DNA of 64,000 nt from Trichoplax adhaerens. Its lineage: Eukaryota; Placozoa; Uniplacotomia; Trichoplacea; Trichoplacidae. The DNA lies in NCBI RefSeq assembly GCF_000150275.1, contig NW_002060975.1, forward strand, positions 128,655 through 192,654. The letters run 5' to 3'. Position numbers and translations under genes: made by a program. Below the pieces are notes generated by a model. The model was not told the origin of the DNA and did no database searches. It was given only the letters and a program-made list of their open reading frames with translations. Positions 21,795 to 34,702 of this stretch are shown in pieces. Each line of letters begins with the position of its first letter. Position 1 is the first letter of the stretch.

Positions 21795-24700
21795 TCAAAG
21801 AATCGATTGGGTTAACTGTTGCTCATAAAATAAGACGTAAGCTTGCGAACTTTTTACTTCGTTACTTGACACTGGTTGTACCCTAAAATCAACAGTAACA
21901 CAGTTAGTACTCGTTCAATCAACTTACTTATTTACCAATTCATTAATAATTATGTATATCCATATCAAAAATAGATCGGTATTAGATCGCTTTTAAAAAT
22001 CAAGCAAAACCAATTTCTGCATCAACTAACCTGGTATCATTAAACATATACCATGTTTGTGTATGAGGACTTTTACAATAAGCGGTATAATGTCCTCCCA
22101 CAGTACTACCCGAATGGTTAGATATGGCGTACAGGTTGTACTTGCATGATATTGCTATATCATCAATGGTGGTAAGAATTATTTAATTGTAGTCTAGCTA
22201 AATAACTATGTATGACTCTTTTATAGTAACTTTACACCTAGAAGTATGTTATGTTAATAAGAAAGAATTGATTCATATCACATACTAGAAGTAGTACCAG
22301 CAAAGTTCAACAAATCCAATTTATCAATAGGAAAATCTATTAAGGTATTCAGCTTTGTACGATAATGAATCCCAGAGAATCGCTTAAAATCTGGTTTTAT
22401 ATAATAGTAAAGGCTTAATAGACAAATTGAGAGACGAATGAATCACTGACAAATCTACTGAAATGCCATTGCACATTGAAAACTGGAATTAACTTAAACA
22501 TCCGTAGGATACGTATAACCAGGATTTGAGGAAATTTCTGCACGGATAACTTTTTAGTACAGACAGTTTTCGTTTTACATTTCGAACAAGTCTATTATTG
22601 CAAGATAAATGACACCGTAAGAGAACTGTTTTCAAGGCACGGCATGCTTCGTTTTTTGATGTGAATTAATTTACCGGCATATTATCCCCCGATAACGTCT
22701 CTTCGCGAGTGAATAACTTCAAACAATCAAGTAGTGTTATGGTCGAAATCTTATTCACACCAATGCCTGTATCTGAAGTCTAAAAGATTACAATATACGA
22801 TTAAGAATTGATCAAGGATATTCTCTTCATATCAATATTAAGTTAAATATAATCATTTATCATACCTTTGGAATAGGCAGAGATAGATCCCAAAACGGAT
22901 CAAAGGTTACAGATTGATTTTTGCAAACCGTACATTCCAGTGTGCTTTTCAACTGACCTACAAAAAGTTCTATTGATTCGTGCTATCATTAGAATTTAAT
23001 ACTAGTATAACTTTGATCATCAATAGAATAAATAACTACACAATTACATGAAGATGGGGTACATACCTGCAACTTTACTATCATCGGTACTCTTATATAG
23101 CTTCCAACAGTATACGGCTTTATCTTCGGGCCTATAAAGTTGAATTATATTGTTTACTGTTATTACAAAGCTTCCATTAAATATATTAATATATCAAAAT
23201 TTCTTTAATAATCATGTATATGAGTGTACCTATACACACGCGTAGTTACTTACTGTAATTCATCATATTCTTCGGTACTAATAATTTTAGGCTTCTCTCG
23301 ACTATTATGAAGTAAATCCTCATGCAATCCCGCTAAAAGAAAGCGAAGGAACTCCTGTGCATCCTGTTGACTATAACATTAATCAAAGAAGATTAATGGT
23401 TAGCACTATATAGACAGGTTCTTCATTATCAATGCCAAACAACCGTGCCGCTATACTAACCTGTAGCCAACGAATCTTGGGGCAAAACGCTGAATTTGTG
23501 ATTTAAATGTTGCAGGCGATAAAGCAGTTTCTTTGGTATCAGATTTCCACATTGATCTCATTAGAGAAGCATATGCTATAAATCATAAAATCGATAGAAA
23601 CTTTAGCAATAATGTACAACAGCTGTTGTCCTATCCAATCGCTATCAGGACGGAACATTGGAGGCCAACTAGGAAATAGAATGCAGCTGAACATTTACTA
23701 CATAAACAAAATCTGTATACCTTCCATTAGTTTCCCATGCATTGAACTCTTTCCACTTATAAATCGTGAATATGAATTATCGAGAACAAACGAGGTCAAA
23801 GCTTTCGTGTTGCTTAGGCACTGTAGGATAGAGTTCATGAAGCACTATCGAGAGAAGATAATCAATGAAATCTTTTACTAACGGGCCATAATGAAATAGT
23901 AAACTAGTAAATATTTGAGATACTAACCGTGTTCCCTAAATTCTTTAATCCTACAACACCGGCATTACTTCCTGCAATATTTCCTCTAAATGGCTATAAA
24001 ATCACCATTAATTAACATGATTATTCGGCAATGATAATAACAATGGTATTAAATATAATGAGGAATGCGTCGTACTTTCAATTTAATATTGCCTTTATCA
24101 GGTTTCACTTCTTTTGCTGGAGGTAAACCTTTATCGATATCTCCAGTGGATGCAGATATTTTCCTGTTAAATAATCTAATGTAGTAGGCATATTAGAAGT
24201 TATTTACGGCCAGTGACCGAATAAATTACCAATATTATTCTTTCTTTATGTAACTTACCTCTCCTTTAACGAGAAGCTATTCCTCTCTGATGATCTACGA
24301 GAGAAAATGCCTGACAGATTATTAGTCTTCTTGTTACGATTTTCGTCCTTTTCGTTGGTTTGAACTAACGAAGGCGTAGATGATCGTATTGAGCTCGAGA
24401 CTTCCTTCAAGGCGCCACCATTCTTTATCGGATCCACACTGACGCCATTTTCAATCCCATGATGATTATCTGTCGTAGCAATACGAAGGCTGCTGCTACC
24501 TCCAGCAAGAGCAGGAGTTAGGGTATTGATATCAGTATGAGACCGAGAGCGCCTTTTGTCCAAGTTGCTATTTGACGTAGCCGGAGAATTACGCTTCAAA
24601 TCAGTAATTTGGGTTATGATAGCTTTGTTATTTTCCTTCGATATTTTGCCTTTAATGGGTATAGCTTTCAAAGGAGTAGAGGAATTGACGGAACTTGCTC

Positions 24701-25028
24701 GAAGTCGATTAGACTGTATTTTATCTCTAATCATCTTTTCGTTTTTAGTGCTTATGTATCTGTCATGATACGGTAATAACGATACGTTCATATCATTAGT
24801 TAATTAATACATCAATTACAAAACCGACAAGATAACCAACTGATAACATACGTATGATAAATGGTCTGTCCAGAGTAATTTGAAGCAATGGGAAGACTTC
24901 GATTTCCCGATCGGAGATCCACATTGCTATCATCACTCAAACGACGACGACTTTTAGGCATAGGTGGAGGAATCGGTTGGCGGCTACCACGGTATGGTTC
25001 AGCCGAAACTGAATAAATCCTCTGATGT
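21795..25028 (-). CDS. USP2: USP2-like ubiquitin-specific protease, 5' end unresolved
   Basis: Exons in transcript order: 24852 to about 25028 (5' edge uncertain, at most 25078), 24259-24759, 24076-24163, 23928-23993, 23721-23844, 23461-23575, 23254-23370, 23067-23131, 22866-22957, 22675-22779, 22513-22591, 22298-22390, 22031-22154, 21795-21882. The first two encode a basic, proline- and serine-rich N-terminus. The rest is a complete peptidase C19 domain: Cys box [13 protein letters not shown] with the nucleophile codon at 23842-23844 and split by an intron, a Q-Q-D-A-Q-E-F motif, two CxxC zinc pairs (C-T-V-C, C-S-K-C), and the His box G-G-H-Y-T-A-Y-C with His at 22090-22092. Wording is closest to vertebrate USP2, then USP8. 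It should remove ubiquitin from proteins in the cytosol. The ATG at 24791 lies in an intron by my model; the first in-frame ATG is at 24961, so an upstream first exon may be missing. Confidence 0.92.
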
Positions 25029-27097
25029 TTACTACCATTGATAACTGTATCTAAGTTTGATACATGAACAGTATAAGTTATCTAACACTGTAAGCTTATG
25101 ATCGATATCAAAGGTAATTCTATAGACGCCTACACGTCTCATTAATATAAATTCAACTCCATGTGTCCAATTCAATAAGAAATCGTATAAATATTTGATG
25201 TAAGTTATAGAGATAAGGGATCAGCATAACAAGCAAAATACTAATACAGCTTATCATAGAACATTGAATATCTTTCATATAAGTATCATCTATACAACCA
25301 ATACCTATTTTCATCATCTATTACAGTTATCACGGTATAGGAGAATAAAATATCAATTTCTATCTTACCTGATATCTTGTTGGTGCTCATAATGAATGAT
25401 TTCGACTAGGTTAGGACTATCCAATCATCCAATTACCAGGCACAGCGATAATAATTTCGATATAGCAATTTTTAATTCGATACTGATATCTTAACCCATC
25501 GATAACTCAATTTGTATTACAGTCGTTCATGGTTAACTCCTCTTTGACCCAACAAGATCGATATTGCCACGTATGCTACAGTATCTACTGGTTGACTAAC
25601 TTTAATACTCGAATCAAGAATTTATAGACTACCTAACCTAAAGAATGAAGGATGTAAATTTAGTATAAACAAAAATATAGTAATGTACGCATATAATGTA
25701 TTGACTCTATTTCATCTATGGTACAAGAAATGATTTATCACATACGATCATGAATAGTTATAATATACGGCATAGTTCAAGCTAAAACTACTTCCTTCAA
25801 GTTTCAAAGGTAACGTACAATATGCAACTGCAATACTGTAAATTAAACAATATGGCAGTACTATAGACTAGTGCATGAATAATACATTATCTGTATATTT
25901 TTACAATTCACATAATGAGCGAAAAGATAAACATCAATTATTAAAATTCATATACTGTACATGCACCTTTAGACCTTACAGTGTACGCTAAAACCCGCCA
26001 TTTACAGTATACTCACTTCTACCGTTCTGAGATATTAAATTAAGCGTCATCTGTATAAATAATATAATAATTAAATCAGGGAACACTTCTCTTGGATAAA
26101 AAGTCTCTTGAAATTCTTCTATTTTGAGGAGTACTAGTTCGAATCAGAGCAATAGTGCAATATCCTAAAAGTGAGCAACTCGTAAAATTTAAGCTGCAAC
26201 GTTGGGTATACAGTAAATAATTGCGCACTTTTTGTGCTAGTTGCTCCTGCAACTGTAAGCTACCTCCATAAGCTTCTACAGTAGTCTATCGGCAAATTCC
26301 AGCAGTTTATACGATGCTCCTGATTGTTGTTCTGTTTTTTTTTTATAACTAATGTTTATTTTTAACTGTTATAAATATTCAGTAATAGTATTTTCTCAAT
26401 GCGATGCTTAAGAGCACAGTGTACATGCGGTACTTAAATTATGGTGAGTTTCCAGAAGATCTATATCACCACTTTGAAAAAGTGTACACTATATTCAAGT
26501 ATACAATACAAGCAAGGCCAGCTAGGATTTTATGCAGTAAACTACATTTACACTCTAACAAATGGTACAATTGTTACACTTCCTTGCGGTATATCAAATA
26601 TGTGATGTAGTACAGTACTTTCTGAAAGCGTAGATAATTAACAGCTAAAAAAGCAGTTAGGATTTCTTATCGCTTCAATTGCTGCCAAGGCATTATGTCG
26701 TATTACACGTACTGTTTACAGATGATCATACTGGCACACTGAAACTCGTAACTTAGTTCATGAAATGGAAAATACAGTAAATTTTTAATTTCTACTAATC
26801 GCTAGACTTCAGATATATAATTTGCTGACATTTGGATAACAGTACAGTCAGAATTTTCTTATAATCGAGTCAATTAACTGCTCCATTAAAGCGGAACGAC
26901 AATAATTTACCAAATTACAGTCTTCTTAGCAATAAAAATAGGTTAAACAGCCTGTTCTCTTTCTTTGCCATTTACGCCAATTCAGCCTTCATCGCTAAAG
27001 CAGCGAGTTTTTATTAGTGCCTGCTTCCCTGGCTACGGCAGCAGCTGAGTATGTTTCTGATGCTGCTAAGTGCTAACGGTCTACTCCTTAGTTATTA

Positions 27098-27168
27098 GAC
27101 TGTACAGTGTACAGTGTACAGTACAGCGGAATCAACCCCAGTACTGTACTGTACTGTTCAGTACTGGT
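27098..27168. repeat. TACTGTAC palindrome island
   Basis: Runs of ACTGTACAGTGTACAG and GTACTGTACTGTACTG separated by about 20 bp of unique DNA. Confidence 0.8.
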
Positions 27169-27319
27169 AACGTACCGTTCTAATGACGGTAGTCAAGGGC
27201 TACAGTACAATACTGTAATTTTAACAGACATCGACAGGTGTAAATCAAGTAAAAGTGATCCAGGATATTGCCTTCAAGATGATGGCGCTTGGGCAATAAA
27301 CTCGAGGCCGTTTGTAAAA

Positions 27320-27612
27320 ATGATATGATCTATGGCAGAAACAAAGTCTGCCTCCATTGTAGCATCAATTATTGTGGATTTCGTAGTACTGTATATCTGT
27401 CTTTGCTATATACGCTATGTCAGCAGTTTGTTTGTTTAAAAGACCACCCTAAAACCTGTCCTAAAAGCCGCCGCCCTGTAAAACATTTTACGTGGTTTAT
27501 GGCAGAAATAAAGTCTACCTCAATTGTTATGGATTTGGTAGTGTATTTATCTATGCTACAGTATATATGACATATACGCTGTGTGAGCAGTTTGTTTACA
27601 AGACCGCCCTAA
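27320..27612. repeat. Diverged tandem direct repeat, period about 167 bp
   Basis: TATGGCAGAAACAAAGTC at 27331 recurs as TATGGCAGAAATAAAGTC at 27498. Further matched blocks are ATATACGCTATGTCAGCAG versus ATATACGCTGTGTGAGCAG, and AAGACCACCCTAAAA versus AAGACCGCCCTAAAA. Confidence 0.85.
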
Positions 27613-27684
27613 AAATAAGATTATGACCTAGTTTCCTGCGTCCTACAACAGCAGGTGGCAACTTTTATTACCTATTCGCGATGT

Positions 27685-27764
27685 CTACTGTACTGTACTG
27701 TACGCTGACTGCATCATTTTCATTCTGACTACACTGTAGTACTGTACACTGTACTGTACAGTAT
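27685..27764. repeat. TACTGTAC palindrome island
   Basis: CTACTGTACTGTACTGTACG and, 40 bp on, TAGTACTGTACACTGTACTG followed by TACAGTA. Confidence 0.8.
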
Positions 27765-28820
27765 CGGATTGCAATGACAGCGAACAGTCATATCAAAAAA
27801 ATAAAATATAAATAATAATAATAATAAATCATAATAACGGACTATGGCGACACGTCGCAAGGAGAAGTTTTAGCTTTGCTAACAATCGACTGCGAACACG
27901 TTAAGGCATCACCAGTTGGAATAATTTAATGGAATAGTTCAATAGTTATGATAATTCAAAGCTATAAGTTAATGTTTTTTCATCAAATAGTTAGCCTAGA
28001 TGCAGTGGAAATTTGTCCTTCACCTGCGTAGCCCTTGAAGCCCAGCAGCAACTACACCAGAACTAATGTACTCTACTACAGTACGGGAATGATAAAGTAC
28101 TCCGAATAAATAACACCTGACTTCAAATTTATACAACAACAGAACGCTTAAAAGTCATGGACAGAAGAGCCTGTATGATTAGGAAATGCAAGAGACTAAC
28201 AATTGTCAGTATGGCAGTATCAAAAATGATTTCCTTTGCCCTTTAACTTGAGAGTAAAGAAGTCAATGTACTGTGTATACGAGGCACCTTTAGGGTTTCT
28301 GTACTAACGTTACTACGATTTAGATTCTGGCTGTAATCATAATTGTGAAGTAAGCTGATGCATCCTGGTAGTCAGTGAAAGTACTAAGGCAAAAAAATAC
28401 AGCACAGTGTAGTCACTAACAACGAAACACGAAATGATGGCTAGACTCTTGTTCACCCATAAGCAGGGGAAGATCGATTCGATCATGTCAATGGTCAAGT
28501 GGCTTATGTCGTCAACACAAGTTGTTATCCTGTACAACAGCTAGTAGAAACAACTTTCAATCTAAAATTAAAGAACTATGTTTTGCATTGCCTTACCTAG
28601 TGATCTATCACCGTATCATGTGGATGGTCAGAGTTTGGCGACCGGCATAAAATCTTTACAAGTCAGAAAATCTCAAAGTGTTGTCTTGCAATCTAGGCAG
28701 AGCGCCATATTTCGAGAATTTCTTATTGTGATTGGGTATGCCGACTGTGTCTGCTGTAAGTCACAGGCGAAAGCTTTTAGCTTCAGTCAAGGACCACTGG
28801 AACCCCGGGGTTCCGCGGTC

Positions 28821-29260
28821 TACAGTACAGTATACTGTAATACTCTACTGTACATTGTACTGTAACTGTGCGCAAAATCTTTTCGTTTTGCGCAATCGTC
28901 AATTTCGAGGGATTGAGTCACTGTCAGTAGGTCACCACTGTGGTGAGTACAGTATGTACTGCGCAAGTGTAGATGTACGATACAGTATTGTTCAGCGTCG
29001 CATCACTCGCTTCGCCGTGGTGCTGTCAACTGTACTGTACACTGTACACTGTACAGTACAGTGTACAGTACAGTAGATGTACACTGTGTACAGTACTGTA
29101 CTGTAAGTACAGTACAGTACTGTAAATTTAGTAGTACTGTACTGCACTGACCTGTAACCTACTGTATGTACAGTGTACAGTACCGTACACCTGGTCAGCA
29201 GTCATTGGTCACGCGCTACTGTACAGTACATTACTGTACCGTCTGTGCACTGTAGTGTAC
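28821..29260. repeat. Largest TACTGTAC palindrome island, upstream of MRPL17
   Basis: A first patch lies at 28821-28866 and a dense block at 29026-29260, where almost every base belongs to overlapping TACTGTAC, TGTACAGT and GTACACTG words. The block can fold on itself over tens of bases. It ends about 480 bp before the MRPL17 start codon. Confidence 0.85.
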
Positions 29261-29736
29261 AATGTACACACTGTACATGGTACGGACGGACTTGGAGATT
29301 TGCAGGGCCCCGTCTGGTCTGGACCCAGTCTTTAGAACGGAAAAAAGTGTGCGGTACAGTACAGCCAACAGCAGCATTTGAATTGAAGTGTAATCAAACT
29401 GTACCGTCTCTATAGTATAATCATCAATAGGATTGTATGGAGCACCGACTGTATTGGACTCCTGGACTATCCTTGCATGGCAGAGATCTTGGCAGGGCTT
29501 ACTAACTGACAGCGAGCTCAGTCAACCATCAGCAGTTTGCAGACCAAGTTCTTGGTAAAAAATCGTTATTACTGTACTTTGTCGATAGATTTTACAGCTG
29601 CTATAGTCTGCCAATATTAATTTAAAGTTTTTTAAACTGGTGGCTGAAATCTTTTAGGATATCGATTCTTTTCAGTCAATCATTTTACATTTGGATTCAT
29701 TAAACGTATGATACTGTACATGTGGCCTTCTGCATC

Positions 29737-30736
29737 ATGAGGCATGGTAAAAAACTAGCTAAACTAGGCAGAAATAAGTCTGAGAGAAAGCAACTCTTCC
29801 GTAGCTTAGTGGCTGCCCTAATTCGTCATGAAAGGATCGAAACAACTTTAGCCAAAGCGAAAGCAATACAGCCTATAGCTGAAAAGGTAACTTAAATACA
29901 GGACGAGACACACTAGCATTCGGTCTAGATAATTTGATTATTTCCCATACACATTGGTCACTAATATTCTACTGTAACGCACATCTTTCTTCAAACGTTT
30001 CGATCAATCATCTTCAATTCAATTTGAATACCCCAACATTGAACGTAAAATACGATAGCTTTGGCTTCATTTATAAATACTTATAAATATATTCTTGTTT
30101 GCACAGATGATTACCTTAGGAAAAAAAAAGAATAAAGATGCAAAAATCTCTGCATGGAGTTTTTTATATCAGGTAATGCACGCATAGTTTGGGCTTTAGG
30201 CAGACAGCTGAAACGTTCATTTCTTAGACTTAAAAACTAAATACTATGAAAGGGTATATTGACATTGGCTTTGGAATAAATACATTTCGTAGGAGAAAGT
30301 TGTTGTTCCAAAGCTATTTAACGTCTTGGCAGCAAGATATGCCACCAGACCAGGCGGTTATACTCGTATTGTTAGAACACCACCAAGAAAGGAGGATAAT
30401 GCAAAGATGGCCATTATTGAATTCATTGATAACAAATTACCATCACTCAAACCTCCAGAAAATAAGCAGAAACCGGTGCCAAAAAAGCTATTACATGCAG
30501 ATGCGATTAAATCTTGGTTTAAAAAGAAGAAATTAATTGGTAAGCAGGTAGTATATGAGGAAAGTCTTGATTTGCCTTATCCGAAACCAGCACCACCACC
30601 TGAATATGTTAAAGAACTGATCGAGAGTGATGCCGATACTTTAGTAAGAATGACAGCTGAATTAAAGTTGCACGTAAAGATGGCTCAGAAAGATAATGAA
30701 GCGTTACCCAAGCAAATTGGAGAGCAAGATCCCTGA
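29737..30736 (+). CDS. MRPL17: Mitochondrial large-subunit ribosomal protein bL17m, 3 exons
   Basis: Exons 29737-29886, 30107-30172 and 30293-30736 join in phase 0 to give 219 aa. The N-terminus [13 protein letters not shown] matches the start of bacterial L17 directly. [10 protein letters not shown]-x-x-I-x-x-x-A-E-K and P-K-L-F-N-V-L-A-x-R-Y with G-G-Y-T-R-I are the conserved L17 core, and A-K-M-A-I-I-E-F its last strand. The tail after about residue 140 is the longer, lysine- and proline-rich extension seen in animal MRPL17. The protein is expected near the peptide exit tunnel of the mitoribosome. No cleavable mitochondrial leader is visible; an internal targeting signal is likely. Upstream ATGs at 29708 and 29720 are in another frame that stops at once. 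In exon 3 a TTG at 30326 is internal. Confidence 0.95.
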
Positions 30737-32452
30737 AGAAGATAGCTCCTATGGCATTACTTTTATGAATAACTTGATGGACTCATTAGTAAAATTTAAT
30801 CAGCATATGCGTACAACGTCTAAATGTCATTATTGATGAAGGCCAATTCGGATCATTGCATCCAAATAACTATAATATGACGGAAACGAATCAGAATATG
30901 TCGTCGCAGAAACATCCAACAATAGTCTACTGTTTTATATTTTGAATTTCAACTGAGCTACACGCACGCTAACACATTCAAACTTCGATTGACACAAACG
31001 TAAGATAAACACTATTTCAATTAAAAGTCCGCCAACTGTTTATGAGTCTACAGGGCTATTAGTTAACTGCTAAATTATAATTAATTAAAAGACACGTATT
31101 TGCCAGTATATTATGCAATATCGTTAGTCTTGAATGTTGAAGGTAATGCTAATGCAATTATTACCATTTCCTCCGATATCAGTTCGAAAGACAGCCGTTA
31201 TTCATTGAAACCTATTTTCCTTTGTATAAAGTTTCATCAATCATTTAAAATAGTGGTTGTATACATCAGAAAGTATTTTATATACTGCACGGCATTCGCT
31301 ATGCTAGAAATGATAAATAATAAAGTGAAGTTTAATCTTGGTAACATGCAACACCAAATAATAATCTAAAAAATAACAATCGCGCGTATTGGCCGTTCTT
31401 GAATTTTAAGCTGTGTTAGCATTGACCTGCCTGTACAATGGAAAAATATATAATAAATTTTATTATCTTTTTTACGTTTATTTCACACTGGATTACAATT
31501 CATCAGCTGTTGCATTAAAAGTAGGAATCAGTTGTGTATAATCTGGCAGCGTAAATTATAGTAATGTGTACTAAAAGACATTACAAGCAGTAGAAAGATA
31601 AGCATGTGTTAACTACTAATTAAATTTACCCATTCTAAACGCTCGAATCGATCAATTTTTATAATCAAAATGCATATCGAATTTCAACCGATAATGCTCG
31701 ATATTGCTAGAAGCTTTATTGTTAATATAATGTTTGCTTTCACTCTGAATACTTCTAAGCCCTATCGATTGATTTATACTGTATAATGAGCCTGTAATAT
31801 TATTATAAATTACTATTGATTATACTGCATAGAAGATCGATGGACAGAGTCATATTGACCATACCATATATGTGTAGCCTATCACCAAAATGCTATAGCA
31901 ACCGTACAGATCATTTTATTCTATCACAAAGGATCAGCATAATTAAATATAACTATACCGTCAAATCCTGATTGAACCTTATTACAATAAAATAATAAAA
32001 ATGAATAGTGCTCAAGAATTAGGCTACTGTTGCTTTTACGAATTAATTACAATTTAGTCCTTATTTCATTTATATAACTCTACATTGCTTCAACTAGTAT
32101 AATAATGCTTTTGTTATGAATCTAAATGTAGAACAGCTTAAGTTACACATTAGCGGTAATTTTGGATGTCTACAGGCTTTTAATGCAGTATAATCAAGAC
32201 TTCTAGTGGTCTATCACCGTCTATGACATAATATGGAGAATAAGTTAATTTACTGCTTTTGTAAACGTACTTTAGTTCAAGCTATTTATAGCAATTCTTC
32301 CATATACGAAGATAAATTGGAGCATCTATTTCGATAGCTTTGTCAAAAGAATTTCTTGCTTACTAATTGGATGTTCGCGATATTTTGCTGCAATATAATA
32401 TATAGGAGATCTTTTTCCGATAGATTCTTCATTGACAGCTCTCTTCACTACG
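30737..32452. other. Intergenic, no gene seen
   Basis: MRPL17 3' UTR followed by the upstream region of the membrane-protein gene. AATAAA-like words occur near 31311 and 31450. The open frame at 31100-31369 has no recognisable content. Confidence 0.55.
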
Positions 32453-33676
32453 ATGGATAACGCTGATTTTATATCTTCATGTGCCCACATTATGGATGAT
32501 TTTAATATTCTTTCAAGATTTTATATCATAGCGTTTGTGTATTCGTTGATATTATCAGCATTTGATACAGCTTCAGATACATTTTATTTATCAAATTTAA
32601 TTAAATTATCTGAAGAGTATGAAGCAACTAACTTGTTAGTTAATCAGAGCAAATCTATTATTGATTTTTCATATCAGTTAAGTAATTCAACGTATTGCGA
32701 TGAAGTTTTTAATATAAATGAATTAATGCACTACTTTCGATCTGGTTTTTACTTTTATCTTGTCTTGTATAGTCTTTCCATCATGATAGGCATAACTGGA
32801 TGTCTTTATTTATATTTAATCTTATTCCGATTTCGTGGTATGCGATCGGAACGCCTTACTGTAATCGGTTTAATACTGAAATCGATGCCAATAGTATTAC
32901 AGGATATGCCAGAGATTTTATTAATGATCCATTTTGCCAATATTAGAAGTAATAATGATGGATTTGGCTGTTTTAAATGCCGCCGACTGAATAATTGCCA
33001 TATTGCTCAGGAAAGATTATTCGAAAATCCCATCGATGTTACAATTCGTTATTATATGATTGGAATCCACAGCTTTTCTTACGGCACTTTGTTAACGTAT
33101 CAGTTGTGGTCAGTCTTTATCCGAAAATTTAAAGAAGAAAGTTCCATGTCATCGGTAATTAATCAACCGGCTAATAATCTCTCTCGCGCTAATACTCCTG
33201 TCAGTAGTTTTAGCATACTTCAAGATTATCTGTGGTGCTGCTGTATCTGGTTTTGCATTAAACCAATTCTTAAATCGAACAAATTTATTAGTCGATTGTC
33301 CTCAATTGGTATTGCTTTCTTAGGTGGTGCTATCTGCTTGCTTATGACATATACTCCAGCATTTATAGCTATCGTGTTTTTACACTCTTCGTTTAATATT
33401 AATTTCATTTTCATCGGCGAAAGTTTTACAAATGACACTATTACGCTAGTATTATTAATAATTTGTTTGCTATTATGGTTTCTTGTGATAGCTATTCTTG
33501 TTCTAGTTACTTACAGAAAATGTCAAAGTTGGATTCAATTTTTGTTATCATCATCGTTGATTATCCTATTTCAGCCTATTCTATTAATATTAACCTTAAG
33601 TTATCTTCTTTATGAGCTTGGATATGGAAAAACAATTGATAACCCAAAAGCGCAAGAACAAACATTGTCACAATAA
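32453..33676 (+). CDS. Single-exon multi-pass membrane protein, family not recognised
   Basis: The frame runs intact for 407 codons from ATG 32453; an in-frame TTG at 32432 precedes it but ATG is the natural start. I see six or seven hydrophobic segments: about residues 23-45, 99-126, 138-161 (weaker), 200-223, 283-311, 329-354 and 360-388. The loop between the first two carries N-Q-S and N-S-T glycosylation sequons (64, 78), suggesting it faces outside. A long polar loop (about 224-258) is serine-rich and followed by the cysteine cluster W-C-C-C-I-W-F-C. A short stretch I-L-K-S-M-P-I-V-L-Q-D-M-P-E-I-L-L faintly recalls the proline-rich segment of XK-related proteins, too weak to assign. No introns, unlike its neighbours. 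Function unknown; a lineage-specific receptor, channel or scramblase-like protein are all possible. Confidence 0.72.
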   Translation: MDNADFISSCAHIMDDFNILSRFYIIAFVYSLILSAFDTASDTFYLSNLIKLSEEYEATNLLVNQSKSIIDFSYQLSNSTYCDEVFNINELMHYFRSGFYFYLVLYSLSIMIGITGCLYLYLILFRFRGMRSERLTVIGLILKSMPIVLQDMPEILLMIHFANIRSNNDGFGCFKCRRLNNCHIAQERLFENPIDVTIRYYMIGIHSFSYGTLLTYQLWSVFIRKFKEESSMSSVINQPANNLSRANTPVSSFSILQDYLWCCCIWFCIKPILKSNKFISRLSSIGIAFLGGAICLLMTYTPAFIAIVFLHSSFNINFIFIGESFTNDTITLVLLIICLLLWFLVIAILVLVTYRKCQSWIQFLLSSSLIILFQPILLILTLSYLLYELGYGKTIDNPKAQEQTLSQ

Positions 33677-33891
33677 GAAAATCGGTACAGTAATTTGCTT
33701 CTTACAAAAATGTGATATGATTTTTTCTCTTAAGCATCATAATAATTTCATGATATTGTTTGATATCAATTTTATTTGACATCAAGGATGTACAGTATAA
33801 TTGTGTGCCATGTTAACAATAAGAATTTTCGAAGAGATATGTAATTACACCCGTAATCAATGGAGAAATACTGGATACTGCACTGTGTAGA

Positions 33892-34079
33892 GTACAGCTT
33901 AAGCCGTCATTTACGCGTATATCATCCATGTTTATCCAATTTGGATCCCGTGACGTAATGTGGAATTAATCTTAATTTTACATGTGTACAGCTTAAGCCG
34001 TCATTTACGCGTATATCATTCATGTTTATCCAATTTGGATCCCGTGAAGTAATGTGGAATTAATCTTAATTTTACATGT
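33892..34079. repeat. Near-perfect 94-bp tandem duplication
   Basis: Two copies begin GTACAGCTTAAGCCGTCATT at 33892 and 33986. I see only two differences, C/T in the word ATCATYC and C/A in GTGAMGTAATG. A recent event. Confidence 0.92.
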
Positions 34080-34702
34080 TAAGGCTATTCACTGTAAATA
34101 ATTAATTTATAACTTTTCTTGTATTTCACATCTACATGTATACAAGAAGCTTTATTGCTTTGATATCATTGCTGATTGTTTGTATACAGTACTATAGCTG
34201 TGTCAACATTTTCCTCCAATGTAAATGAAATTACCGCTTGTTTTGCTGTATAGTGGCTAAGGTCGAAGTAAAAACTCAGAAACACAATCCGTTAATACTA
34301 TATAGAATGTAGCTGCATAATCATAGTCTTGTAGTACCTGATACTTCTAAGAGAAGAAAGTGATAGTCAATGTCTGCTCAACTGACTTTCTATTACGCAA
34401 GAGCTGCTCTATATAATTAATTAATAGAGTGGTCATGGCAGATTTGGTCATTTCGTACCATCAAGGGTACTGTAACATACTGTAATGAACACTAACAGAC
34501 ATATGCCATAGTGGATATACTATACAAGGTAAAGTATATCCTTATATTCACATTCTTGCTGTTGGACACTCTGGATCTAGCTAATGCTCTATGATTCTTT
34601 TGATTTATTCCCTGTCTTGATCTTGTATTCAAGATCTGAATAAAACCTAGTTGACATTCTCTCAATATCGCGTCCATTCTCAATTCGTCTCTTTGTAGTA
34701 AA

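Larger units (their letters stand above)
25029..29736. other. Gene-poor intergenic region with palindrome islands
   Basis: I see no supported gene. Up to about 26 kb it may contain the missing first exon and promoter of the USP2-like gene. From 27.1 kb on it is rich in TACTGTAC-type repeats and has one local duplication. Open frames at 27107-27570, 28578-29076 and 29173-29415 run through these repeats and are not convincing genes. Confidence 0.55.

Noticed and set aside
24760-24791. ATG at 24789-24791 as start of the USP2-like protein
   Set aside because: It lies upstream of a good acceptor (GACAG) that joins in phase to the proline-rich exon ending at 24852, so it is probably intronic.
28578-29415. 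Overlapping plus-strand open frames near the large palindrome island
   Set aside because: Their translations are dominated by T-V-Q-Y/C-T-V-Q periodic text from the repeat words; no splice support or family.
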